NCBI RefSeq assembly: GCF_003149535.1
Contig: NZ_QGDB01000003.1
Location: 1 to 64,000 of the forward strand
From: Falsochrobactrum shanghaiense
Lineage (GTDB): Bacteria > Pseudomonadota > Alphaproteobacteria > Rhizobiales > Rhizobiaceae
Length of the DNA: 64,000 nucleotides
Reading direction: 5' to 3'
The notes beneath the pieces were generated by a model that was given only the letters and a program-made list of their open reading frames with translations, was not told where the DNA came from and ran no database searches. How positions within the stretch are numbered: position 1 is the first letter of the stretch; every line of letters begins with the position of its first letter. A program made the translations under genes and the position numbers. This document shows positions 26,893 through 35,513 of this stretch, piece after piece.

Positions 26893-27035
26893 TACCGATT
26901 TATCTCCCGGCGAACAAGGAAATACTGGTTTTCTCACCTATCGCCTGCGCCGCCGGTATGCTTCATAAAGCAGGAACTTTCGGAGGCAGGTGGCCTTGCG
27001 ACCTCTTCGGCCTGCGCTATGTTGGAGCATCGGAC

Positions 27036-29483
27036 TTGAAACTGGTGGCGCTTAAATTGGCATATATTTCAAGATTTCGCATTCCTGGATTCCTATCCGT
27101 CCTCTTCGCCCTCCTTCTCGGAGGGGTGGTTATTGCATCCGCACAGGACGCTCCCGCGCCGGGCGTGGTGCAGCAGCAAAAAGAGGAGCTTCTCGACTAT
27201 AAGGAACAGGCGCAAACAATTGGCGACCAATTACAGGCGCCGATGAGCAGTGATGAAGAACTGGCCGGTTTAAGGCTTCGTCTGGATGCGCTCTCCCGCC
27301 AATTGTCAGATACGAATACTGTTCTTCGCCAGCGTCTGGCAGAAATCAACAGGCGGCTGGAACAGCTTGGCACCGCTCCGGCAGGAGACGAGGCGTCCGA
27401 GGCGGCTATTGTCACTGAGGAACGCGCCCGGCTGAATGCGGAAAAGAGCGAAATCAATGCGAAGCTGAGCGATACGGAAGATACAGCGCTTACCGTCAAG
27501 CAATTATCAGCAACGGTTAGCAATCTTCGCCGGGAGTTATTTACAGGCACCCTGTCACATCGGGTTCATATCGATACCACGCTTGCTTCTAAAGTGATCC
27601 TTGACGCTCGTACCCAGCTGGCTGAACTGGGCCTTATCCTGAAATCCTGGTGGCGGTTCGTCCTTGAGTTTAAACTGCATGCCTTTCTTGCCGCCACTCT
27701 GCTGGCCCTGGCCGCAGCGTTCTTCCTGCAACTGGGGGCGCGAAGAATTCTGGGATCCCTTTATAGCCGGACTGCGGAAAATGAAGTCCCCTCAAATCTG
27801 CGCCGCCTGTCGGTCGCATTCTGGTCCACGGTAATTCCCGCTGGGGCCGTCGCGACCTTTTTAGTCACGGCATATTTTTTCTTAAATTATTTCGATATAA
27901 TGACGCCGAATGTTGTAATAATATTACAAGCCTTCTTCATAGCAGTGGGCATTATTTTTTTCATTGGTCGACTGGCTTTTGTCTGCATCAGTCCGAATAT
28001 GCCGGTATGGCGGCTGATGCCGATTGCTCCCCGACCCGGGTATATCCTTATTTGCCTTATCATTGCCATGGCCGTGGCAAGCGGGGCCGACTCCTTTTTC
28101 AGCAAGGTCAACGAAGTGCTTGCGGCACCCCTTTCGCTTACCATGGCGAAGAGCTTGTTGCTGACGCTGGTGATCGGGCTTCTCATTTTGATTGCGGCTT
28201 TTCTTAAGCCGATGGAAAAGCCGGAAGAAAATGGCGTGCAGCCCTGGCCGAGAGCCTTTCGAAGATTTCTCATTCTATTGGGATTACTGCCAATTATCGT
28301 GGCCTCGCTGGGCTTTATCGGGCTGGCCCGGTTTATCTCGCAGCAGATCGTGGTAACGGGTGCGTTTCTGGTTGTGATGTATCTGGGCTTTTTGACGGGG
28401 CGAACGATTTCGGAAGAGCAGGCTTTCGCCTCCAGACCGGTTGGGCGGCTATTGCATGAGCGTTTTCATTTCGATGACATGGCGCTTGACCAGCTTGGCG
28501 TGATGATTGGCATTCTGATCAATCTGGCGGTGGCGCTGATCGGGGTTCCTCTGGTGCTCATGCAATTCGGCTTTCAATGGGCTGAACTCAAAAGCGGCTT
28601 CTATGGCCTGATGACGGGCTTCCAGATCGGCAGTATTTCGGTCTCGCTGACCGGAATTCTGACCGGTCTGGCACTGTTTGTCATTGTCTATTTCCTGATG
28701 CACTGGTTTCAGAACTGGCTCGACAGCAAGGTTCTGGCGCGGGGCCGGGTTGATGCCGGGGTGCGTAATTCAATCCGCACCGTGATTGGATATGTCGGCG
28801 TCGTGCTTGCGGCGCTGATCGGCGTTTCGGCTGCGGGCTTCAATCTTTCCAGTCTGGCGCTGATTGCGGGCGGTCTTTCGCTGGGTATTGGTTTTGGCCT
28901 GCAAAATATCGTCCAGAACTTTGTGTCCGGCCTCATTTTGCTTGCCGAACGCCCTTTCAAGGTGGGGGATTGGGTTGAAACTGGCGGCGTCAGCGGGATC
29001 GTCAAGAAAATCAGCGTTCGTGCGACGGAAGTCGAGACCTTCCAGCGACAATCAATCGTGGTGCCCAATTCCAGCCTGATCAATGGCAATGTCGGCAACT
29101 GGACCTTGCGCAACAAGCTCGGTCGCATCGACATCAATGTGCAGACGGGCTATATGGCGGACCCGCGCCGCGTCCATACGCTGCTGACGGAAATCATACG
29201 CAGCAATCCGTCAATCCTGAAAAATCCTGAGCCGTTTGTGGCTCTTCAGAGCATGACGGAGTCGCTGCTGGTCTTCGATATTTATGCCTTTGTCGCGGAT
29301 ATTACCTCAACCGGCGGGATCAAGAACGAGATACGTTTCCAGATTGTCGAGAGATTTCACGCTGAAAATATCCAACTGGCTTCAAGCTCGACTTCTCTGG
29401 TGGTCAATGCCGCAGAGGTGGAGAAATTGTCGAATGAGTTGAACAGGCATGAAATCCGATCGACAAAGGACGATGCATCATAG
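27036..29483 (+). CDS. large MscS-family mechanosensitive channel with DUF3772
   Basis: The protein has a signal peptide (ending IASAQ), a periplasmic coiled-coil DUF3772 domain (about 35-195), around ten membrane helices, and a C-terminal MscS pore domain with GGLSLGIGFGLQNIVQNFVSG (pore helix and adjoining linker) and the beta domain GDWVETGGVSGIVKKI. Such channels release solutes on hypo-osmotic shock. TTG 27036 is proposed as start because GGAG lies 8 bp upstream and the signal peptide then begins naturally (815 residues); the frame is open to 26859 but the extra residues look non-coding. Confidence 0.9.
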   Translation: MKLVALKLAYISRFRIPGFLSVLFALLLGGVVIASAQDAPAPGVVQQQKEELLDYKEQAQTIGDQLQAPMSSDEELAGLRLRLDALSRQLSDTNTVLRQRLAEINRRLEQLGTAPAGDEASEAAIVTEERARLNAEKSEINAKLSDTEDTALTVKQLSATVSNLRRELFTGTLSHRVHIDTTLASKVILDARTQLAELGLILKSWWRFVLEFKLHAFLAATLLALAAAFFLQLGARRILGSLYSRTAENEVPSNLRRLSVAFWSTVIPAGAVATFLVTAYFFLNYFDIMTPNVVIILQAFFIAVGIIFFIGRLAFVCISPNMPVWRLMPIAPRPGYILICLIIAMAVASGADSFFSKVNEVLAAPLSLTMAKSLLLTLVIGLLILIAAFLKPMEKPEENGVQPWPRAFRRFLILLGLLPIIVASLGFIGLARFISQQIVVTGAFLVVMYLGFLTGRTISEEQAFASRPVGRLLHERFHFDDMALDQLGVMIGILINLAVALIGVPLVLMQFGFQWAELKSGFYGLMTGFQIGSISVSLTGILTGLALFVIVYFLMHWFQNWLDSKVLARGRVDAGVRNSIRTVIGYVGVVLAALIGVSAAGFNLSSLALIAGGLSLGIGFGLQNIVQNFVSGLILLAERPFKVGDWVETGGVSGIVKKISVRATEVETFQRQSIVVPNSSLINGNVGNWTLRNKLGRIDINVQTGYMADPRRVHTLLTEIIRSNPSILKNPEPFVALQSMTESLLVFDIYAFVADITSTGGIKNEIRFQIVERFHAENIQLASSSTSLVVNAAEVEKLSNELNRHEIRSTKDDAS

Positions 29484-29507
29484 CCACCCTTGAAAGGGAT
29501 AAAAGCC

Positions 29508-29612
29508 AGAGCGGTTCCTGTTTAAACAGAAACATTTGAACCGCTCCAAGTCTTTGTTTTCCGCATGTCGTTATCCCGAAACCGGTTCCCCCTTTCGGGC
29601 GATATGCTTTAG
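29508..29612. repeat. Bru-RS-like palindromic repeat, copy 1
   Basis: The segment runs from AGAGCGG to GCTTTAG and shares a nearly identical 40-bp block (GCATGTCGTTATCCCGAAAC, CGGTTCCC, GGGCGA-ATGCTTTAG) with 35314-35419. It has an internal inverted repeat. Length and position between genes match the Brucella repeated sequences Bru-RS1/RS2. The right end supplies the TAA stop of the adjoining oxidoreductase gene. Confidence 0.7.
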
Positions 29613-32170
29613 CTGCGCGGTTTAAGGTTTTCGGGGTCGTAAAGCGGCTTATAGCCGATGGACGTGACTTCGACCGGATAGGTCTCGCCAAAATATTCCA
29701 CGATCAGCTTTCGACCTTCCTGACAGTAAGACCAGGGCAGGTAGGCGAGGGCGATATTTTTGCCGATGCTGGGGCCATAGGCGATCGAGGATGTATAAGA
29801 GCGGCGGCCTAGCTCATCCACCAGTGTTTCTCCCGTTTCCGGGTCCATTACGGGCAATATGCCGACAGGAAAACGCGCGACGCCGTTTGAATCGATATTA
29901 TCGGTCATGACCAATGTGCAAAGCATGGCAGGCTGATGATCGCGCGCCTTATATTCGAGATGCTTCGCCTTGCCGCAAAAATCGGCTTCCTTGACCTTGG
30001 GCCGGGCCAGATCGGCTTCGAGCAGGTTATATTCGGTGCGCAAATCCGCATTTTGCAGGCGAAGGCTTTTTTCCATGCGACGGGTATTGGCATAGGTTTC
30101 AACACCGACCGCAATCACGCCCGTCGAACGCAATGCGTCCCAGACGGCAAGGCCATCGTCATAACGCATATGCAATTCCCAGCCCTGTTCGCCGACATAG
30201 GAGATGCGGAATGCAGTCACGTCCTTGCCCGCAATGCGGATCGGCTTGATTGCCGCAAAGGGGAAGTTTTCGATGTTCAGACCGTCGGGGTCTTCTACGA
30301 CTTTCTTGAGGTTTTCGCGCGCATTCGGACCCCATATGCCAATGGTCACATATTTTTCGGTCACATCGGTAATGGTGACGTCAAAACCCTTATCCTGCGC
30401 CACGCGCCGCATATAATGGTAATCGCGCGGGCCCGCATCGGCACCGTTGATCATGCGGATACGATCCGGCATGCGAATGGCGGTAAAGTCTGCGCGCACC
30501 ATGCCTTCATCATCGAGGAAATGAGTATAGATGCCTTTGCCGATATTGGCGTCGCCGCCAATTTTCGCAGCACACAGCCATTCCATCAGCTCGACGTGGT
30601 CCGGGCCTTCAATGTCATAAATGGCAAAATGCGAAAGATTGATGATGCCGCAATCTTCACTGAGCGCCAGATGTTCGGCATTGGAAACACGCCAGAAATG
30701 GCGGTTGTCCCATTCGTTTTCACGATGGGGAACGCGGTCTGCGTATTTTTCGAGTAAATGTTCGTTGGCGGCGTAGCCATGCGCGCGTTCCCAGCCGCCA
30801 AGCTCCATGAAATAACCGCCAAGCTCCTTTTCGCGTTCGTAGAAGGGCGAGCGGCGGATGTTGCGGCCCTTTGAGAAAGGCTCGCGCGGGTGCACTGCCG
30901 GATTATAGACTTTCATCGCGGTTTCGGTGCAGCGGTCCTCGATATATTGCTCTTCCATCTGATGCGGATAAAAACGCGAATAGTCGATGGCGTTATGATC
31001 GATTGCAGTGCGGCCATCGCTCATCCAGTCGGCAAGCAATTTGCCCATGCCGGGCGCGTCCTTCACCCAGATTGCAACCGCATACCAGAGACCACGCACT
31101 TTCTGGCTTTCGCCGATGGAAGGCCCGCCATCGGTCGTGACCTGAAGAAAGCCGTTGAAGGAGTGGCTTTCATTATAGCCAAGCTCGCCCAGTATGGGCG
31201 TCAATTCGATAGCGCGTTCCAGCGGCTCAAGTATCTGTTCCATCTCCAGATCGCGCTGCGAGGGCGAAAGCCGTGCTTCGTCCTTTTCCTGTAGATGACG
31301 GGGGTGGCAGAGGCGTGGATTGGTTTCCTCGTAATAGCCCCATTCGATCTGGCCGCCTTCGGCGGTCTTGGGGTCGCCGGTATCGCGCATATAGGCGGAA
31401 TTGCCCTGATCGCGCAGCAATGGCCAGCCGATTTCCTTGCCGGTGCCTGAAAACTCGTTATAGGGGCCAAAGAAGGTCAGCGGGTGGTCTATGGGCATGA
31501 CGGGAAGGTCTTCGCCCGCCATTTCCGCAATCAGGCGGCCCCAAAGCCCGGCGCATACCACGACATAATCGGCCTCGATGGTGCCGCGATGGGTGACGAC
31601 GCCTTTGATGCGGCCATTCTCAATGACGAGAGATTGCGCTGGCGTATTGGCAAAACTTGTCAGTTTCCCCGAAGCTTCGGCCTGATCGATAAGCTTGCCT
31701 GCAACCGTCTGCGAACGCGGAATAACGAGACCGGCATCCGGATCCCACATGCCGCCTTGCACCATGCTTTCCTCAATCAGCGGGAATTTTTCCTTGACTT
31801 CCGCCGGGTCCATCATGCGGGCGCGGGTGCCGAACGCCTTGCCGGAAACAACTTTGCGCCTGAGTTCATCCATGCGGGCATCGTCACCGACGCGTGCGAC
31901 TTCAATGCCGCCAATACGGGCATAATGGCCCATTTTCTCAAAGAAATTGATGGAATAAAGCGATGTCCAGCATGAAAGGAAATCATGGCTTGTCGCATAG
32001 CAGAAATCGGATGCGTGGGCTGTAGAGCCGATGTCGGTCGGGATGCCGGATTTGTCGATGCCGACAATGTCATCCCATCCGCGCTCAACGAGGTGGTGGG
32101 CAACCGATGCGCCGACAATGCCGCCCAGCCCGATGATGACGACTTTCGCCTTTTTAGGAAATTCTGCCAT
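29609..32170 (-). CDS. FAD-dependent dimethylglycine/sarcosine dehydrogenase-like protein with GcvT domain
   Basis: The 853-residue protein has an N-terminal FAD/DAO oxidoreductase domain (VVIIGLGGIVGASVAHHL dinucleotide motif at about residue 10; STAHASDF is a candidate flavin-linking region), a central FAO_M segment and a C-terminal aminomethyltransferase (GcvT) folate-binding domain. This order is that of dimethylglycine and sarcosine dehydrogenases, which demethylate N-methylglycines and pass formaldehyde units to tetrahydrofolate. ATG 32170 is chosen because the FAD motif starts 10 residues later. The upstream GbdR-like regulator supports a link to betaine/N-methyl amino acid catabolism. 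Confidence 0.82.
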   Translation of the reverse strand: MAEFPKKAKVVIIGLGGIVGASVAHHLVERGWDDIVGIDKSGIPTDIGSTAHASDFCYATSHDFLSCWTSLYSINFFEKMGHYARIGGIEVARVGDDARMDELRRKVVSGKAFGTRARMMDPAEVKEKFPLIEESMVQGGMWDPDAGLVIPRSQTVAGKLIDQAEASGKLTSFANTPAQSLVIENGRIKGVVTHRGTIEADYVVVCAGLWGRLIAEMAGEDLPVMPIDHPLTFFGPYNEFSGTGKEIGWPLLRDQGNSAYMRDTGDPKTAEGGQIEWGYYEETNPRLCHPRHLQEKDEARLSPSQRDLEMEQILEPLERAIELTPILGELGYNESHSFNGFLQVTTDGGPSIGESQKVRGLWYAVAIWVKDAPGMGKLLADWMSDGRTAIDHNAIDYSRFYPHQMEEQYIEDRCTETAMKVYNPAVHPREPFSKGRNIRRSPFYEREKELGGYFMELGGWERAHGYAANEHLLEKYADRVPHRENEWDNRHFWRVSNAEHLALSEDCGIINLSHFAIYDIEGPDHVELMEWLCAAKIGGDANIGKGIYTHFLDDEGMVRADFTAIRMPDRIRMINGADAGPRDYHYMRRVAQDKGFDVTITDVTEKYVTIGIWGPNARENLKKVVEDPDGLNIENFPFAAIKPIRIAGKDVTAFRISYVGEQGWELHMRYDDGLAVWDALRSTGVIAVGVETYANTRRMEKSLRLQNADLRTEYNLLEADLARPKVKEADFCGKAKHLEYKARDHQPAMLCTLVMTDNIDSNGVARFPVGILPVMDPETGETLVDELGRRSYTSSIAYGPSIGKNIALAYLPWSYCQEGRKLIVEYFGETYPVEVTSIGYKPLYDPENLKPRS

Positions 32171-32423
32171 TTTATGCGACCTTGGTTTGTAAGGGACGAA
32201 ATTGACGAAACCATACTGGCTGGCAAGAAGGGATAATTGTCTTTCTACGACATAATCACGGCGCGGGGCGACCGGGTGCAATCTTCTTTTGGCAAGATGG
32301 CCGACAGGATTCGACAATGCGGAAAATCGTCAGCGCGGGCTGACGATTTGATTCATGATGTCAGGGCAGTGCCTTGATATTTCGAGTGAATACAGGATGT
32401 CGCAGCATTCTCGCTTTTCAAAT

Positions 32424-33467
32424 TCAGGCGGCGGTGAGCATTTTGCGTTCGGCGCGTTCTTGCTGCGGTGAGCGACCGTAAAGTTCGCGATAGCATTTTG
32501 AAAAATGCGACGCGGAAACAAAACCGCAGGCAACGGCCACTTCCACAACCGGCATGGGTGATTGCAGCAGCAGGTGACGGGCGCGGTCGAGGCGGATTTC
32601 CAGATAATAGCGGGCAGGGGAGCGCCCCATTTCCTGCCGGAAAAGCCTTTCGACCTGACGCCGCGAGAGGCCGATATTATGCGCTACATCGATGAGCGTT
32701 TCCGGTTCGGAAAGATTGGCCTCCATCATCTCGATAATAGTGAGAATTTTCGAGTTCTGGATGCCAAGGCGCGCACGCAGGGGCAGGCGCTGGCGGTCAT
32801 GCGGGTTGCGCACGCGGTCGGTAAGCGCCTGCTCGCAAATTTTATTGACCAGATTGCTGTCGAAATCGTCACCGATCAGCTTGAGCATCATATCGAGCGA
32901 GGCAGTCCCGCCAGCGCAGGTATAGATATTCCCGTCCACTTCAAACAGATCTGCATAAACTTCCGCTTTCGGGAAGGCTTCGGAAAAGCCGGGCAGGTTT
33001 TCCCAGTGGATCGCGCAGCGTTTTCCAGAAAGAAGTCCTGCCGCGGCCAGAATATGTGCGCCGGTGCAAAGACCGCCGACGGCCACGCCGCGATTATATT
33101 GCTCGCGAAGCCAGGCAAAGACCGATTTGTTCCGAAACTCCTCGACATTTACGCCGGCGCAGACGAAGACCATGGACGGGCGCTGCTCCTGGGGAAGCAG
33201 GCGACGTTCTTCCTCCAGCGATGTGTTGACCGCGCATTCCACGCCATTGGATGCCATGACCGGCTTGCCGTCGGCGGATGTAAGCCGCCAGCGATAGGCT
33301 TCATAGCCCAGCATGCGATTGGCAATGCGCAACGGCTCGATTGCCGTTGCAAATGCAATCATCGAAAAATTTGGAACAAGAAAAAAAACAATAGACCGCT
33401 TGATCGACGAAGCCTGATTCATAGCCTGATCGTTCCCATTCATGAAGGCCGTTACCGCAGTTCCCAT
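32424..33467 (-). CDS. GlxA/GbdR-like AraC-family regulator with DJ-1/PfpI domain
   Basis: The protein (about 347 residues) has a DJ-1/PfpI-like N-terminal domain (SIVFFLVPNFSMIAF, the GGLCTGAHILAAAGLL elbow) and a C-terminal AraC HTH pair (about 245-340: DVAHNIGLSRRQVERLFRQ, EVAVACGFVSASHFSKCYR). GbdR, which has this layout, activates glycine betaine and dimethylglycine catabolism. The gene lies upstream of, and in the same direction as, the dimethylglycine dehydrogenase-like gene. The start is uncertain: ATGs at 33467, 33443 and 33422 are all possible. Confidence 0.85.
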   Translation of the reverse strand: MGTAVTAFMNGNDQAMNQASSIKRSIVFFLVPNFSMIAFATAIEPLRIANRMLGYEAYRWRLTSADGKPVMASNGVECAVNTSLEEERRLLPQEQRPSMVFVCAGVNVEEFRNKSVFAWLREQYNRGVAVGGLCTGAHILAAAGLLSGKRCAIHWENLPGFSEAFPKAEVYADLFEVDGNIYTCAGGTASLDMMLKLIGDDFDSNLVNKICEQALTDRVRNPHDRQRLPLRARLGIQNSKILTIIEMMEANLSEPETLIDVAHNIGLSRRQVERLFRQEMGRSPARYYLEIRLDRARHLLLQSPMPVVEVAVACGFVSASHFSKCYRELYGRSPQQERAERKMLTAA

Positions 33468-33718
33468 TGCGGTTTTCAGCCTTGTGCCTCCGTCATGACA
33501 CCGGTGCCGAATTTCGGCTCCGTTCTTCGGTCGCTCCTTGACCGCTATCCGACTGCGCATGCCCGATTATACAAGGGGTAGGGTATGGCGCAAACGGAAT
33601 AGATATGCATTGAGGCACAGAACATTCAGGTTGCATAGTGCGGCTAAATGCCTGCCGTATAGTGGCAGGTGACTGTCGCGAAATTGCGGGCGAACCATCA
33701 TCCGCCCGCATTCTGGAA

Positions 33719-33952
33719 TCATCCTTTCCTCTTTCGTTCCGGCCCGGCCAGCCGGTCGTCGATATTGGGCCAGCCGATGTCGTGCAGAATATGCTCCGGC
33801 AGGGCCTCCAGGATACGGAGGCTGCCCGCCACGCGCCTGCGGTGAGCCCAGGCCTTGTAGCTCTGCGCAACGAAGACGCCTGCCCCTTTAAGCCGGTCGG
33901 TTACGGAGTGAAGCGGCGAGGCTGTGTGGACGAGTGAAAGATCACGTTGCAT
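33719..33952 (-). CDS. DUF1127 small protein
   Basis: The 77-residue basic protein ends with the DUF1127 motif ALPEHILHDIGWPNID. Such small proteins bind RNA or nucleic acid in some bacteria and affect phosphate and small-RNA-dependent physiology. It is divergent from a LysR-type regulator with a 161-bp intergenic region, so that regulator may control it. Confidence 0.85.
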   Translation of the reverse strand: MQRDLSLVHTASPLHSVTDRLKGAGVFVAQSYKAWAHRRRVAGSLRILEALPEHILHDIGWPNIDDRLAGPERKRKG

Positions 33953-34113
33953 GGTTATTTTCTTTCTCCTGATGAAAAGAGATCGAATGGTTTATCGTCT
34001 TGGATGGATCTCATTCACATGCACACTGCAGTCATCTTGACGTTCAATCGAATGAAATATAGAAACGTATAAGATCATAAAAATTGAACCTTAATCAGGC
34101 AGCGAGGTCCATT

Positions 34114-35034
34114 ATGACGGCACCAGTTAAACTCCCTCTGCCTTTGCTCGACATGGATGTGCTGCGCACTTTTGCAGCCATTGCCGATACGGGCAGTTTT
34201 TCGGCTGCGGCAAATGTGGTGTTTCGCACGCCTTCCGCCGTGTCGATGCAGATCAAGAAGCTTGAAGAACAGATCGGCGTGAGCGTATTCGACCGCGATG
34301 CCCGTTCGGTGACGCTGACCGTCGACGGCGAGGTGCTGCTTGGATATGCGCGGCGCATGTTGTCGCTCAATCGTGAGGCGGTTTCGAAGTTCATTGCGCC
34401 GGGCGTAACCGGCGTTGTGCGGCTTGGATCGCCGGATGATCTGGGGCAATGTGTCCTGCCGCTGGTCCTCAAGCGGTTCTCTCATACCCATCCCGGCGTG
34501 ACTGTCGATGTCGTCATCGATCAAAGCGTCAGTCTTCGCAGGCGCTTCGACGAGCGGCGTCTGGATGTGACATTGATGAATATGTCGCATACCGTTCCCG
34601 GCAAGGGCGATGTCGAGATTTTACTGGATGAAGAACTGGTCTGGGTTGGCGCCAAAAGCGGCACAGCCTATCGGCACGATCCCTTGCCGCTCGCCATATG
34701 GGAAGATGGTTGCGCATGGCGCGGCAATGCATTGGAAGCGCTTGAGAAAGACGGACGCTCCTATCGCATTGCCTATATGAGTTCACACTCGACGGGACAG
34801 CGGGCGGCTATCGTTGCCGATCTTGCCGTCGCCCCGTTTGCCCGGACGTTGCTTGACGATGGAATTGTGGTGCTGGGGGAGGAGCATGGATTGCCACAGC
34901 TTGGACGTTATCAGCTTGGCATGGTGGTCAAGCCCGATGCGGAAGAACATATTCAGGTGGTAGCCGAGCATTTGCGCAATGTATTTGAAACATACCGCCG
35001 ATGCGGGCGTTTCGAGAGTTTTCGTTCTATTTAA
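34114..35034 (+). CDS. LysR-type transcriptional regulator
   Basis: The 306-residue protein has the LysR winged HTH (DVLRTFAAIADTGSFSAAAN...PSAVSMQIKKLEE, residues about 12-70) and the substrate-binding domain beyond residue 95. ATG 34114 is selected over TTG 34084 because GAGG lies 6 bp upstream. In Brucella the LysR regulator VtlR activates small DUF1127 proteins and an sRNA; the divergent DUF1127 gene here suggests a similar theme, but identity with VtlR is not shown. Confidence 0.92.
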   Translation: MTAPVKLPLPLLDMDVLRTFAAIADTGSFSAAANVVFRTPSAVSMQIKKLEEQIGVSVFDRDARSVTLTVDGEVLLGYARRMLSLNREAVSKFIAPGVTGVVRLGSPDDLGQCVLPLVLKRFSHTHPGVTVDVVIDQSVSLRRRFDERRLDVTLMNMSHTVPGKGDVEILLDEELVWVGAKSGTAYRHDPLPLAIWEDGCAWRGNALEALEKDGRSYRIAYMSSHSTGQRAAIVADLAVAPFARTLLDDGIVVLGEEHGLPQLGRYQLGMVVKPDAEEHIQVVAEHLRNVFETYRRCGRFESFRSI

Positions 35035-35143
35035 TGGGCCGCTGAAAAATATGATGACATGCCTTCTCTTGTCGGCGATTATTCTCGCGCTAATTGCTTA
35101 ATATGACTGCCCGAACAGGCAGGGTCGCAATGGAGAGGCTATT

Positions 35144-35278
35144 ATGAAATTATCCCGCATCGTTCCGATTGCCATTATTCTTTGTGCTTTCACACTCGTA
35201 TCGTGCGCCAATACGGTGCGCGGCGTCGGTCGTGACGTTAAAAGCACGGCGAATGCCGTGGAGGATGTGGTGGAATAA
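35144..35278 (+). CDS. entericidin-like small lipoprotein
   Basis: The 44-residue frame has a lysine-initiated hydrophobic signal and lipobox LVSC, then the entericidin pattern ANTVRGVGRDVKSTANAVED. Entericidins are cell-envelope lipoproteins associated with stationary-phase lysis (EcnB) or its antidote (EcnA); which role applies is unknown. GGAGAGG lies upstream of the ATG at 35144. A Bru-RS-like repeat follows. Confidence 0.85.
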   Translation: MKLSRIVPIAIILCAFTLVSCANTVRGVGRDVKSTANAVEDVVE

Positions 35279-35313
35279 GCGACTATCCAGCCAATAGCGG
35301 GACAGCCGCCTTT

Positions 35314-35419
35314 AGAGCGCGTCGTGATCTTTCAGATTCACTCCTTGCGCTTTAAGTTATTGTTTTTACGCATGTCGTTATCCCGAAACCGGTTCCCACT
35401 TTGGGGCGACATGCTTTAG
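35314..35419. repeat. Bru-RS-like palindromic repeat, copy 2
   Basis: It runs from AGAGCGC to GCTTTAG and matches copy 1 at 29508-29612 through the GCATGTCGTTATCCCGAAAC block. Within it GCATGTCG and CGACATGC form an 8-bp stem around the conserved centre. It lies between the entericidin and glycosyltransferase genes. Confidence 0.75.
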
Positions 35420-35512
35420 AGCGTCGATCTGATAGTATCGGATCGGCGCTCTCACTTTTTATTTAAACGCGCATCTTTTCCGAAAACCGTTTCACCCTTT
35501 TCGGGATGCGCG
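35419..35512. repeat. second palindromic element adjacent to Bru-RS copy 2
   Basis: Two hairpins lie in series: GAGCG-TCGATC with GATCGG-CGCTC (35419-35451), and CGCGCAT with ATGCGCG enclosing TTTTCCGAAAACCG (35468-35512). The second has the look of rhizobial interspersed repeats. It ends 2 bp from the stop of the minus-strand glycosyltransferase and may act as its terminator. Confidence 0.55.
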
Positions 35513-35513
35513 T

